Below are positions 17,188 to 26,385 of a stretch of 64,000 bases of DNA, piece by piece; position 1 is the stretch's first letter, and each line of letters starts with the position of its first letter. A model generated the notes under the pieces. It was not told the DNA's origin and did not search any database. It saw only the letters and a program-made list of their open reading frames with translations. The translations under genes were made by a program, and so were the position numbers. The DNA lies in NCBI GenBank assembly GCA_965198795.1, contig OZ240674.1, positions 868,001 to 932,000 on the forward strand, read 5' to 3'. This DNA comes from G965198795 sp965198795 (GTDB lineage: Bacteria; Pseudomonadota; Alphaproteobacteria; Rhodospirillales; Casp-alpha2).

Positions 17188-18303
17188 GTGTGCGGGTTTC
17201 GATCCGCCATGGCCCGGGGGGCCGAATGGTCCGGCGTGGCCAAGTCCCTGGCTGATCGGCTGGCGCCCCTGCCCGGGGGCGCGAACCTGGGTTTTCTTTA
17301 CGTCACCAGCCATCTGGCTGGCGGCCTTTCCAGCATTCTCACCTTTCTGCGGCAGGTGACCGGGATTGAGGATTGGGCCGGCGCCGTCGGCGCCGGCGTC
17401 TTGTGCGGCCGTGACGAAGCCCACAGCGAGCCCGCCGCGTCCGTCATGGTTTGCGCCATGCCGAAAGGCGGTCACGCGGTCTATCCGGCGATTCGTCAAA
17501 GCGTCCGCGAATTGTCCGCAGACACCCGCAGCTGGCTGGGCGGCGGAGCGGCGCCGCTGGTCGTCGCTCATGGCGACCCCATGTCCGGGCGGCTGGCGGA
17601 CTTGCTGGGCGAACTGGGCGATGAGACGTCCGGTTTTCTGGTCGGCGGTTTAAGCGCGTCCCGCGCGCGGGCTTTCGAAGCCGCGGGCGATTCCCCGGCC
17701 GGCGGCGTGTCGGGCGTGATGTTCTCTGGCGACATCGAGGTCGCGACGGGCCTGAGCCAGGGATGCGCGCCCCTGGCCGAACCCAGAATGGTGACGGAAG
17801 CCAGCAATAACGTGATCATGTCCATTGAGGGCCGCCCGGCTCTCGACGCCATGAAAGAGGATATCGGCGAGCTGCTGGCCCGTGATTTGAACCGGGCCGC
17901 CGGTTATATCCACGCGGCGTTTCCGGTTCCGGGATCGGACACGCGCGATTATCTGGTCCGGAATCTGATGGGCGCGGACACGGACCGGGGCTGGATCGCC
18001 GTCGGCGGCCGGGTGGACCGCGGCGACCGCATCATGTTCGTCCGCCGCGATCCGGCCGCCGCGAGGCGGGACCTGGACGAGATGGTCGATGGCTTGAAGG
18101 CCCGGCTGCCGTCCGGACCCAGGGGCGGGCTGTACTTCTCCTGCGTGGCGCGCGGCCCCAACATGTTCGGCAGGTCCGGCACCGAAATGGAACGGATCGC
18201 CGGCAAGCTTGGCGATGTCCCCATGGTCGGATTTTACGGCAACGGCGAAATTTCCGGCGGTCGGCTCTACGGCTATACGGGCGTCCTGGTGCTTTTTCTC
18301 TAG
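17188..18303 (+). CDS. FIST N/C-domain sensor protein
   Basis: A 371-aa protein with an N-terminal FIST domain (about residues 30-220, including WAGAVGAGVLCG and a long beta-rich segment) and a FIST_C domain ending in GFYGNGEISGGRLYGYTGVL. FIST proteins are thought to bind small ligands such as amino acids and to pass signals to histidine kinases or other partners. The likely start is GTG 17188, six bases after tesA; an ATG at 17209 is the alternative. Its stop codon TAG lies inside the leading motif of dispersed repeat copy B. No kinase gene is next to it. Confidence 0.9.
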   Translation: MCGFRSAMARGAEWSGVAKSLADRLAPLPGGANLGFLYVTSHLAGGLSSILTFLRQVTGIEDWAGAVGAGVLCGRDEAHSEPAASVMVCAMPKGGHAVYPAIRQSVRELSADTRSWLGGGAAPLVVAHGDPMSGRLADLLGELGDETSGFLVGGLSASRARAFEAAGDSPAGGVSGVMFSGDIEVATGLSQGCAPLAEPRMVTEASNNVIMSIEGRPALDAMKEDIGELLARDLNRAAGYIHAAFPVPGSDTRDYLVRNLMGADTDRGWIAVGGRVDRGDRIMFVRRDPAAARRDLDEMVDGLKARLPSGPRGGLYFSCVARGPNMFGRSGTEMERIAGKLGDVPMVGFYGNGEISGGRLYGYTGVLVLFL

Positions 18304-18410
18304 GCTTTATGACATTGGTTCTAAAGCGTTATGATGTTGGGCGGGGCCGACTCATGGGTTTCCAAGCGTTTCGATCCGTCATTCCCGCCCCCCTGGGTCC
18401 CCGAGGATTG
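18301..18410 (+). repeat. dispersed repeat, copy B
   Basis: It starts at the FIST stop codon with CTAGGCTTTATGACATTGG, contains a second motif (TTCTAAAGCGTTATGATGTT followed by GGGCGGGG), and continues with CATGGGTTTCCAAGCG and GATCCGTCATTCCCGCCC. The orientation matches the upstream gene. It fills most of the gap to the convergent acuI gene. Confidence 0.8.
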
Positions 18411-18417
18411 ATGAGCG

Positions 18418-19413
18418 TTATTTATTGACGTCGATAACGGTGCGGCCGCGCACCCGGCCTTTCAGAATATCGTTGGCGAGACCCGCCACGCCGGCGAGGC
18501 CAATCTCGTTCGTCATGGCGTCGAGCTTATCCAGCGGCAGTTCCCCGGCCAGACGGTTCCAGGCGGCGATACGGCGCTCCTTGGAGCACATGGCGCTGTC
18601 CACGCCACACAGGTTCACGCCGCGGAGCAGGAACGGCAACACGGTCGTTTTCAGTTCGGGCGAGGCGGCCAAGCCGACGGACGCGACGCAAGACCAATAT
18701 TTCATGTTCGCTAGAACCGTGTGCAAGGTCGCGCCGCCCACGTTATCGATGGCGCCGATCCAGCGTTCGGCGCCCAATGGCCCGCGGGGCGCTGTTTCCA
18801 GCTCGGCGCGCTCAACAATCGCCGCCGCGCCCAAGTCCCTTAGGTAATCGTGGCTATCGGCGCTGCCCGTCGAGGCCGCGACTTCATAGCCGTTGCTGGC
18901 CAGCACCGCGGTCGCCACGCTGCCGACGCCGCCGGAACCGCCAGTGACCAGAACCTCGCCGTCCATGCTGGTCGAAAGACCGTGCTCCTCCAGCGTCATA
19001 ATCGCCAGCAGCGCCGTCAGACCGGCCGTTCCCAACGCCATCGTCTGCTTGAGCGTCAAGCCATCCGGCTTCGGCACCAGCCAGCCGGAGCGCACGCGGG
19101 CTTTTTGGGCGTAGCCGCCCCAATAGACTTCCCCAACGCGCCAACCGGTCAGAATGACCTCGTCGCCGGCTTTGTAATCGGGGCTCTCGGAACTCTCGAC
19201 CACGCCGCAGAAATCAATGCCCGGAATATGGGGATAATCGCGGACCAGCCTGCCCAGCCCATTCATCACCATACCGTCTTTATAGTTGAGCGTTGAATAC
19301 TTTACCGTGACCGTAACGTCGCCCTCGGGCAGCTGGTCTTCGGTCAAGGTCTGGATTCCGGGCGTTACCTTGCCGTCCGCCTCTTCCAGAACGATCGCGT
19401 TGAAATCCGACAT
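18418..19413 (-). CDS. acuI: AcuI/YhdH-family acrylyl-CoA reductase (MDR)
   Basis: A 331-aa medium-chain reductase of the YhdH/AcuI group, which reduces acryloyl-CoA to propionyl-CoA with NADPH and detoxifies acrylate. Typical features are STLNYKDGM near residue 40, GIDFCGVVE, GWRVGEVYWGGYAQKARV, the nucleotide-binding VLVTGGSGGVGSVA and the C-terminal GRTVIDV. Zinc ligands of classical alcohol dehydrogenases are absent, as expected. GAGGAA precedes the ATG. It is a single gene at the edge of the polysaccharide locus. Confidence 0.9.
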   Translation of the reverse strand: MSDFNAIVLEEADGKVTPGIQTLTEDQLPEGDVTVTVKYSTLNYKDGMVMNGLGRLVRDYPHIPGIDFCGVVESSESPDYKAGDEVILTGWRVGEVYWGGYAQKARVRSGWLVPKPDGLTLKQTMALGTAGLTALLAIMTLEEHGLSTSMDGEVLVTGGSGGVGSVATAVLASNGYEVAASTGSADSHDYLRDLGAAAIVERAELETAPRGPLGAERWIGAIDNVGGATLHTVLANMKYWSCVASVGLAASPELKTTVLPFLLRGVNLCGVDSAMCSKERRIAAWNRLAGELPLDKLDAMTNEIGLAGVAGLANDILKGRVRGRTVIDVNK

Positions 19414-19564
19414 GCTGTTTCCTCTTCCCCGGCTGATTAACGATTGAATGACAGGTAATGAAGCATGGGGTTGTGGTCAATAACGAAGCGGGAAAGACAA
19501 GCCGGTCACGGGCGCTTTGGAAAAACGCCGCGATATTCCTAAAAATTTCGATCAAATAAATATA

Positions 19565-19925
19565 GGGTCTGTCCTATCTAATGGTTTTTGCTCAGACGGT
19601 TACCCGCTTGCATAGTACTTTCATGAGGTTTTCGGCGGGTCTGCAGTTGAAACGCCGTTCGCGCGCCTTGAGATAGAGATGAAAGCGCTGGCGCGGGACG
19701 CCGTTAAAGCGCCGGAGATGGCGCTTCGCCTGGTTCCAGAAGTTCCCGATGCCGGTGATGTGGTTCCGGTCGTCTGCAAAGGCCCCGGAGTGGTTGACGC
19801 GGACATGATGGAACGCCGGCGCGTCCAGCGCATCGCAGGCGTGGAAGCTTTCGGAATAGACGACGCTGTCAGGCTTGATCCTCTCCTGGATGATCGGAAA
19901 AAGCGTTGCCGTGCGTGGCTTTACG
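19565..19925 (-). mobile_element. IS1595-family fragment (transposase C-terminal part)
   Basis: It starts with the element end GGGTCTGTCCTATCTAATG and then, on the minus strand, encodes the C-terminal third of an IS1595-type transposase (NHSGAFADDRNHITGIGNFWNQAKRHLRRFNG). The sequence is nearly identical to the matching part of the copy at 46541-47205. The 5' part of the transposase and the other inverted repeat are missing, so it cannot transpose. It lies exactly at the border between the core genes and the polysaccharide locus. Confidence 0.88.
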
Positions 19926-19941
19926 CCTCTTTTTAAGACAC

Positions 19942-20190
19942 TCAACTAGGCATGAGCCTAACGGAAAAAACGTCCTGGGCTTCTTGGAATGGGAAATGAA
20001 GTTGGCGGCTGAACGGCGAAAAAGCGCCGCCGAAGGCGATTCCGCCGCCGCCATTGACGCGATACATGACGCGGCCCCGCTCAAGGACAGCCTTAAGAAC
20101 CAACGCATTCTTCCCGTTTGGTTGGATGGATTGCCGGAAATCTTGAACGCGTTCATAAGCCTGATACGCCCATAGAGTTGTTTTAATGGC
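19942..20190 (-). pseudogene. coding remnant of unknown identity
   Basis: An 82-codon open stretch with no usable start, reading TTLWAYQAYERVQDFRQSIQ, then VLERGRVMYRVNGGGG, FPFQEAQDVF and ending SVRLMPS before a TGA. The amino-acid pattern is gene-like rather than random and the frame closes cleanly, so I read it as the 3' end of a lost gene cut by the IS1595-family fragment next to it. I do not recognise the family. Confidence 0.35.
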
Positions 20191-20339
20191 GTACCGTATT
20201 GCCGGGTTCCTTGAGTTTGTCCCGATATATCACGCATCGCCTGATAGGCCAGACCATCTTTCGTCACACATGAGCGACCGTCACGCATGAGCGGTACGAA
20301 TGAGCGACCGTCGCTCATGACAACCCGGAACGCAGGCCG

Positions 20340-20533
20340 CCCGGCTGGATTCCCGCCATTGGCTATTCCGAGGGGGGCGGGAATGACAAAGTAAAGGCGG
20401 AGGGATGACGAAGAAAAAGCGGGGATGACGAAGCAAGGGGGCGGGAATGACGGATCAAACCGCTTGGAAACCCATGAATCGGCCCTATCGAAAACCCATG
20501 AACGACCCCGCCCAATGTCATGACGCCTTAGGG
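20340..20533 (-). repeat. dispersed repeat, copy C
   Basis: On the minus strand it begins CCCTAAGGCGTCATGACATT followed by GGGCGGGG, where TAA is the stop codon of the methyltransferase gene at 20528. It continues with two CATGGGTTT segments, CCAAGCGG, ATCCGTCATTCCCGCCC and several further GTCATCCC/GTCATTCCC pieces. The orientation again follows the upstream gene. Confidence 0.8.
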
Positions 20534-21259
20534 TTTTTCAACCAGAAAAAAAGCCGACACGCCGAAGGGCGGCTTCAACCTGGGCGCCAGAAAGACGTCC
20601 ATTCGAAAGCACGCCGTCAAAATTTTATTGATGAAAGGCGTATTGATTTCGGTTTCGCTCCTCACGCCCGTCGCAACGCAGTTCAACAGTTTCCGGGCGA
20701 GCCAAATGACGGGAAACAGAATGAAGTTGAAATAAAACGATGACTGGACGTGCAAGCCGGCGCGTTCGATTTTCTCTGAAAGCGCGGGCAGTTTATAGCG
20801 TCGCCGGTGATGGCCGATTATGTCATTCCAACCCCAAAGGCCGTCGAAGCAGGGCACGGTAATGATCAAGCGCCCGCCCGGTCGAAGAACGCGCCCAAGT
20901 TCGTCGAGGGCGGCTTCGTCATCATCCAGATGCTCGATGACGTCCGTCGCCGTGATCAGGGCGAAACCGTCATTGGGAAAAGGGAGGCGCTCTATTCGGC
21001 CTTGAACAAGCCCCCCAAAGGATTTTTCCCGGCAGTAAGATAGGGCGTCCCAGCTAAAATCCGTTCCCGTCACATTCTGGAATCCGAGATCTTCGTACAT
21101 GCGAAGATTGGTTCCGGCGCCCGTGCCGATATCCAGGACACGGTCATCGGCGCCGAGAGCCAGGGACCGAATGACGGTCGAAAACAAACGCCGGCGGCCG
21201 ACGAACCACCAATGGGCGGCTTCGAGTTTCGCTTCCGCTTGGTAAACCTCAAGGTCCAT
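20528..21259 (-). CDS. class I SAM-dependent methyltransferase
   Basis: A 243-aa methyltransferase. Motif I is VLDIGTGAGTN near residue 42, followed by GTDFSWDAL, an acidic motif II within ALITATDVIEHLDDDEAALDEL, and motif III VLRPGGRLIITVP. The N-terminus EAKLEAAHWWFVGRRRLF is common in methyltransferases of polysaccharide clusters. A hydrophobic C-terminal patch (YFNFILFPVIWLARKLLN) may hold it at the membrane. It is the last gene of the long minus-strand run, and its stop codon is part of a dispersed repeat. Confidence 0.88.
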   Translation of the reverse strand: MDLEVYQAEAKLEAAHWWFVGRRRLFSTVIRSLALGADDRVLDIGTGAGTNLRMYEDLGFQNVTGTDFSWDALSYCREKSFGGLVQGRIERLPFPNDGFALITATDVIEHLDDDEAALDELGRVLRPGGRLIITVPCFDGLWGWNDIIGHHRRRYKLPALSEKIERAGLHVQSSFYFNFILFPVIWLARKLLNCVATGVRSETEINTPFINKILTACFRMDVFLAPRLKPPFGVSAFFLVEKP

Positions 21260-21269
21260 TGGATGTGTT

Positions 21270-22034
21270 TCAGCCGGCCCGCTTGGATAGGACGGCGGAT
21301 TTCAGTTTCGCAACGGGGTTTACCAGCCGCCCGGGGAGCATTTTGACAATAAGCTTCCGGGCCTTGAACAGAGGGGGAGAAATATCCCGGACCATCGCGT
21401 CATCGGGAATTTTTGTCGCCGCGACTTGGGGGGAAAGGCGGGTTTCCCAATCCCTATGGACGAACAAAAGCATATTGTAACGATACCAATAGGGTATTTG
21501 TTTGAAGTGGACGATTTCACTTCGAATACAGTCGAACGCCGAATAGCCTTTTTTCCTGAAAAACCGACGCCAATAGTCATAGGGCTGTTCGTTGACATGA
21601 TTCTCTCCGCCTTGCCCGGGCGGCGCGGCGGAGAACAAGACCAAAGAGGCGTGCCTCGTCAAGGACTCGACGAACCGTTCCGCGTTTTCGGCCCGAACGT
21701 GTTCGGCAACCTCAAAACTGCAAGCCAGATCAAACGTCCGGCCCAAATCGACCGGTTCATTCAGGTCCTGGGCCTGAAAGGAACCGACCGGGATCGCGAG
21801 TTTGTAGCGGTCCACATAATCGCCGTCGACGCCTTGAATATCGGTGACGCCGTGCGCCGCCCAACAATTCAGCCAAGTCCCTTGCGCGCAGCCGATATCC
21901 AGAACGCTCTTGATCGGCGGCAGCTTTTTTAAGGCGATGGGAACGATCGGTTCCGCCGCCCGTTTGGATACCGACGAGGCATAGGAGAAAAAAGTTTCGT
22001 CATAAACCTTGCCGCTGTTTACGGGCCGTGACAT
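21270..22034 (-). CDS. class I SAM-dependent methyltransferase
   Basis: A 254-aa methyltransferase with motif I SVLDIGCAQGTWL and the typical DLACSFEVAEHV segment; the later APPGQGGENHVNEQPYDYW stretch places it with FkbM-unrelated, sugar- or peptide-methylating enzymes seen in glycan clusters. ATG 22034 overlaps the end of the asparagine synthase gene (stop at 22019), showing coupling. The longer frame to 22271 runs inside that gene and was rejected. Substrate unknown. Confidence 0.83.
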   Translation of the reverse strand: MSRPVNSGKVYDETFFSYASSVSKRAAEPIVPIALKKLPPIKSVLDIGCAQGTWLNCWAAHGVTDIQGVDGDYVDRYKLAIPVGSFQAQDLNEPVDLGRTFDLACSFEVAEHVRAENAERFVESLTRHASLVLFSAAPPGQGGENHVNEQPYDYWRRFFRKKGYSAFDCIRSEIVHFKQIPYWYRYNMLLFVHRDWETRLSPQVAATKIPDDAMVRDISPPLFKARKLIVKMLPGRLVNPVAKLKSAVLSKRAG

Positions 22035-23911
22035 TCGGAGGGTCCTTGATCGGGCAAAACGCGGGAGGATTGAAATTCTTTCATGTTTGTCAGGGCTAGC
22101 CAAGACCATAACAGCAAGCGATGATCGGCCTTGCCCGCTTGATGATTCTCGATCCGGCCCTTGAGCCACGTTGAATCGATGGCCAACGGCGCGTCGGACG
22201 GGATTGGAAGCTCTTTTAGCCAATCCGCCACCGGCATGCCGAATCCCTTCTTCTTCCGGTCCGCCACCCAATCGGGCAGCACCCGCCGAAGGGCGCGTTT
22301 CAACACCCGTTTTCGCTCTCCATTGTGAAACTTATGGGAGGCTGGCAGGCGCCGGACATAGTTGACCAGATCGATGTCGGCGAACACCGCGCGTGTCTCA
22401 AGGCCGCACATCATCGAGGCGCGGTCCGATTTGGTGAGAATATCATCGGGAAGATAGAGCGTGGTGTAGAACTCGAGCGATTTGTCGATCAAGGATTTGC
22501 CGGGATCCTCGCGCCAAACCGCCAAGGCTTCCGAATAAAGCTCCTCGGTCGAGACGGGCTCATAGAACAGCTCCTCCAGCTCCCCGGCGTCGGCCGGTCC
22601 AATCCAGCATGGGTTCCAAAGTTCCGCCTTGTGCGCCACGCCCTTGAGTGCGCGCCGGACCTTAAAGTCGAGGCTCATGTTGACGCTGGAGCGCGGGATC
22701 AGGTCGGCCAGACGGGTGACGGCGCGGTGAAGAAATTCCGGCACGGCCGCTCGATAGAGACGGGCGGATTTCAGCGCGGAAAAGGTGTCGTATCCCGCGA
22801 ACAATTCATCCCCCGCGTCGCCGCTGAGCGCCACCGTGACGTGCTCGCGGGTAAACCGGGACAACAAATGGGCCGGGATCAGAGAGGCGTCGCCAAGCGG
22901 CTCGTCCATGGCCGACAGCGTCGGGCCGATCAGCTCCCGCAATCCCGCCAAATCGAGTATTTGTTCGAAATGATCCGTTCCGGCCGCGGCGGCCATGCGG
23001 CGCGCGTGGGCCGACTCATCGTAGCTCGGCTCGCGAAACCCGATGGCGAAGCTCTTGATCGCGCCGTCCGGATCGATGTCGCGCATCAAGGCCGTGATCG
23101 CGCTGGAATCGACGCCGCCCGACAGAAACACGCCTAACGGCACGTCGCTCATCAAACGCCGCTTAACGGCGGTTCGCAGCAGGGCCGCGACCTCCTCGGC
23201 CGCCTCATCCAGCGAGGGAGGGGTCTCGGCGGGTTCGATTCGGAACCGCCAATAGGCGTCAACGGACGCCGCGCCCGATCGCAGCCGGTAGAGCAGCGAG
23301 GCGCCGGGTTTTAGCTTTCTGACGTTTCGGTAAAGCGTTGTCTCGCCGGGAAAGAATTGGTGAGCCAGATATTTCTTGAGCGCCAGCGTATCCGTTTCGG
23401 TTGGAAAATCCGGATGCGCGTCAAAAACGCCAAGGTCCGAGCCAAAGACGAACAAGTCGTTGCGACGGCCCCAATAAAGCGGTTTTTCACCCATATGGTC
23501 GCGGGCCAGAAACAGGCAGCGTTGCTCGGCGTCCCAGATCGTGAAGGCGAACATGCCGTTCAGCCTCTCGGGCAGGGCCTCGCCCCACTCGCGCCAGCCG
23601 TGGATCAAAACTTCCGTGTCGCTATGATCGCTGACGAACCGGCGCCCGGCGTCGATCAGCTGTTTGCGAAGCTCCAGATGGTTGTATATCTCGCCGTTAT
23701 AAATAACCGCGATCATGCCCGACGTATCCCACATGGGCTGGCGGCCGCCGTCGATGTCGATGATCGCCAGACGGCGGTGCCCCAGGAAGAGGGCGTTTTC
23801 CGGATCATGGTAATGACCCTCGCCGTCGGGACCCCGGTGGGCGATCCGGTCGGTCATCCGCTTCAGGTCGGCCGGGGAGCCCGGGCCGACAAATCCGGCA
23901 ATGCCGCACAT
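22019..23911 (-). CDS. asnB: asparagine synthase (glutamine-hydrolysing) family amidotransferase, copy 1
   Basis: A 630-aa class II glutamine amidotransferase fused to an ATP-dependent synthetase domain. Cys2 of MCGIAGF is the glutaminase nucleophile; HRGPDGEGHY and AVIYNGEIYNH follow, and the synthetase PP-loop is LSGGVDSSAI near residue 265. In surface-glycan loci such enzymes usually amidate a sugar carboxylate rather than make free asparagine. Two further copies lie at 29942 and 41137. It is followed by an overlapping methyltransferase and preceded six bases upstream by a glycosyltransferase gene. Confidence 0.93.
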   Translation of the reverse strand: MCGIAGFVGPGSPADLKRMTDRIAHRGPDGEGHYHDPENALFLGHRRLAIIDIDGGRQPMWDTSGMIAVIYNGEIYNHLELRKQLIDAGRRFVSDHSDTEVLIHGWREWGEALPERLNGMFAFTIWDAEQRCLFLARDHMGEKPLYWGRRNDLFVFGSDLGVFDAHPDFPTETDTLALKKYLAHQFFPGETTLYRNVRKLKPGASLLYRLRSGAASVDAYWRFRIEPAETPPSLDEAAEEVAALLRTAVKRRLMSDVPLGVFLSGGVDSSAITALMRDIDPDGAIKSFAIGFREPSYDESAHARRMAAAAGTDHFEQILDLAGLRELIGPTLSAMDEPLGDASLIPAHLLSRFTREHVTVALSGDAGDELFAGYDTFSALKSARLYRAAVPEFLHRAVTRLADLIPRSSVNMSLDFKVRRALKGVAHKAELWNPCWIGPADAGELEELFYEPVSTEELYSEALAVWREDPGKSLIDKSLEFYTTLYLPDDILTKSDRASMMCGLETRAVFADIDLVNYVRRLPASHKFHNGERKRVLKRALRRVLPDWVADRKKKGFGMPVADWLKELPIPSDAPLAIDSTWLKGRIENHQAGKADHRLLLWSWLALTNMKEFQSSRVLPDQGPSECHGP

Positions 23912-23917
23912 GAGGGA

Positions 23918-24895
23918 TTAATCCAGGTTGATCTTGTTCTTGACGCTGTAAATCAGCTTGCCTTGGGATTCGTAATAGGTCCGTGAGAGGACCTCGGCGA
24001 GCAGGCCCATCAGGAAACAGATGAAGCTGGATGACAGAAACATGGCGGTCATCGTCGGCAAGGGCGTCAAGATAAAGGACACGCCCTCGGCCACTTTCAG
24101 CCAAACCGCCCAAAGACCGGTCGCGCCGGCCAGTCCCATCAGCAGCATGCCCAAACCGCCAAACACATGGATGGGCCTGGTCAGATAGCGCTCCAGGAAG
24201 ATAATGAAAAAAAGGTCCAGCAGAACTTTGAAGGATCGGTTTAGGCCGTATTTCGAGCGGCCTTTGAGCCGGGCCCGGTGGTTGACCGGAATCTCCGTCA
24301 CCTTGGCCCCCCGCCAGAACGCGTAGATCGGAATGAAACGGTGCATTTCGCCATAGAGCCTGACGCCCGCCATGATCTCGCGGCGATACGCCTTCATGGA
24401 GCAACCATAGTCGTGAAGACGCACGCCCGAGATGGCGGAAATCAGGCGGTTGGCGATCCAGCTCGGCAGCTTTCGGCTGAACGCGGCGTCCTGTCGGTCA
24501 CGCCGCCACCCCGAGACCACGCCATAGCCCTCTTCGATCTTTGTCAGGAGCTGGGGGATGGAGGCCGGATCGTTTTGGCCGTCGCCGTCCATCGGGACGA
24601 TGATTTTTCCGCTCGCATGATCAAAGCCCGCCATCATGGCCGCCGCTTGGCCGTAGTTCCTCAGCAGATTGACGACTTTGAATTGAGGACGCCGCGCCGT
24701 GACCTCGGTCATCTTCTCCAGGCTGGCGTCCAGGCTACCGTCGTTCACCATGATGACGTCATAGGCGAGGTCCAGCCCATCGAGCGCGCCAGCCAACTCG
24801 CCGGTCACGTCCTTGATGTTCTCCGCTTCGTTATAGAACGGGATAATGACGGTGACGTCGGGCGTTTCGCTGGGTTTGGGCGTGGTCTTTGGCAT
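23918..24895 (-). CDS. family 2 glycosyltransferase, DPM-synthase/ArnC-like, membrane-bound
   Basis: A 325-aa GT2 enzyme. The catalytic domain has VIIPFYNEAENI, VNDGSLDAS and the metal-binding MDGDGQNDP (DxD); two C-terminal membrane spans follow (GGLGMLLMGLAGATGLWAVW and FLSSSFICFLMGLLAEVLS). Relatives transfer a sugar to undecaprenyl phosphate, and the GT-C-like gene upstream would be its natural user. ATG 24895 is chosen over a TTG nine bases earlier. Probably coupled to the preceding gene, whose stop is 16 bases away. Confidence 0.92.
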   Translation of the reverse strand: MPKTTPKPSETPDVTVIIPFYNEAENIKDVTGELAGALDGLDLAYDVIMVNDGSLDASLEKMTEVTARRPQFKVVNLLRNYGQAAAMMAGFDHASGKIIVPMDGDGQNDPASIPQLLTKIEEGYGVVSGWRRDRQDAAFSRKLPSWIANRLISAISGVRLHDYGCSMKAYRREIMAGVRLYGEMHRFIPIYAFWRGAKVTEIPVNHRARLKGRSKYGLNRSFKVLLDLFFIIFLERYLTRPIHVFGGLGMLLMGLAGATGLWAVWLKVAEGVSFILTPLPTMTAMFLSSSFICFLMGLLAEVLSRTYYESQGKLIYSVKNKINLD

Positions 24896-24911
24896 AAGGG
24901 TCAAAATCGTT

Positions 24912-26375
24912 TCAAGGCCGCCGCTTCTTTACCGCGTCGGCCAGAGCGTTGAGAGTCATCGCCCCTGTCATCAAGACGCCGGCGGCGGTTGGGATGATAT
25001 ATCGAAGGCTCATATTGAACGTCAGCAAAAAGACCGTATAACAGCCCCAATAGAGCAGCCACAGACCGATTGGGAAAATGTGCGCCTGGCCCGGCTGCCG
25101 CCGGGCCGTGATGATCTTTACAACGATCCAAACCCCGTATCCAAGACCGCCGAACACAATCGCCATGTTGAGCAGACGAAACGGCAGATGGGCGATGAAC
25201 CAAATGACGTCTTCCGCCATGGCCGTTCCGGACAATAAACGCGAAAAACTCTCGCGCGTGAACGGACCCAGTGGATCGCCCGTGGTCCACAGGGAAATAA
25301 GGTAGGCCGTGTGGAGGGGGTTGAAAAGATCTAACAGGGGCCGGGGGGAAACAACACCGGGAATAGCCCGCGCCATTTCGGCGGGGTGTGTCCGCCAGGC
25401 CGTGAAATAGCGATCACGCATATCTGCAGCCACATCAACGTAGCGAAGACCATCCTTGGCTCGAACATGTTCGATCGCGGGCCAGACGTCATCGAATGTT
25501 CCCGAGCGTCTGGTTTCCCTCATATAGCGCCCGAGCGTGTCGTTGGATTCAAAAACCGGCGCCCCCGCCTTGTCGGCGAGCACCAAGACGTAAAGAAACC
25601 CGGTGGCGCCGCTCGTCGTCATGACGGCGGCCCCCAAGCGGCCCTCATTCCAGGCTTTGATGGTTTGCGCGCCGGCGAGGACAGGGCCGAGCGTCAAGAC
25701 GAGCAGCAGCGCCGAGCGGGCAAGATTGACCGGCGGGGCGCGGAAAAGGGCGATCAGAAGTAAGGGGAACAGAGGCGCGAGCAGATAGAGGGTTGTTTCC
25801 CGCAATAAAACAAGAGCCAACAGAATCCCGCCGCATCCAATGGCGGTTCGGGCGTCAAGCCGAACTCCGGGTTTGACCAAAAGAGCGATCAGGATAGTGA
25901 ACAGGCTCGCGTGAATGCTGTCGGTCAGCACCGATATGTCCAGCAAGAACGTGATCGACAGACTGTAAAGCGTCAGCAGAAGGACGGGTAAAAATAATCC
26001 TTCGAAAAACCGCCGGAAGAGTTGGAAAAGCGCGATATGCGCCGCCAGCGCGAATAACAACTGAACGCCGATCAGCCATGCCGCCCAATATTCACCGCCC
26101 ACCAATTTGGCGAGAGCGATCAAGGCCGGGTAGCCGAAGATGCGCAGGTGAAGTGCGTGAAACACGTTATCGGCGTCGAGAAAATCCCCGGCGAACCAGC
26201 CATCGAAATCATCAAGCATGTAATCGGCGAAACCAATGTAACCGCCTCCGTCCGGCGGAATGATCACGCCCACCGACAAAACCGCGACGATCCGAAGGCT
26301 GATCAGGGCGGCGATAAGATAGATGACGGGCCGGTCAATGGTCCGGTCGCCGCGCCGTGCGTCTATGTCTAACAT
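24912..26375 (-). CDS. polytopic membrane protein, GT-C (ArnT/PMT-like) glycosyltransferase candidate
   Basis: A 487-aa protein with about ten hydrophobic spans and a periplasmic C-proximal loop. The layout, with acidic residues in the first loop (GFADYMLDDFDGWFAGDFLD) and a large number of spans, resembles ArnT/PMT-type GT-C enzymes that use a polyprenyl-phosphate sugar; the adjacent DPM-synthase-like gene supports that. I see no perfect family motif, so the call stays provisional. The IS1595-family element lies three bases upstream of the ATG and separates the gene from the GGAG at 27112-27115, so its translation may be impaired. Confidence 0.72.
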   Translation of the reverse strand: MLDIDARRGDRTIDRPVIYLIAALISLRIVAVLSVGVIIPPDGGGYIGFADYMLDDFDGWFAGDFLDADNVFHALHLRIFGYPALIALAKLVGGEYWAAWLIGVQLLFALAAHIALFQLFRRFFEGLFLPVLLLTLYSLSITFLLDISVLTDSIHASLFTILIALLVKPGVRLDARTAIGCGGILLALVLLRETTLYLLAPLFPLLLIALFRAPPVNLARSALLLVLTLGPVLAGAQTIKAWNEGRLGAAVMTTSGATGFLYVLVLADKAGAPVFESNDTLGRYMRETRRSGTFDDVWPAIEHVRAKDGLRYVDVAADMRDRYFTAWRTHPAEMARAIPGVVSPRPLLDLFNPLHTAYLISLWTTGDPLGPFTRESFSRLLSGTAMAEDVIWFIAHLPFRLLNMAIVFGGLGYGVWIVVKIITARRQPGQAHIFPIGLWLLYWGCYTVFLLTFNMSLRYIIPTAAGVLMTGAMTLNALADAVKKRRP

Positions 26376-26385
26376 GATATAATTA

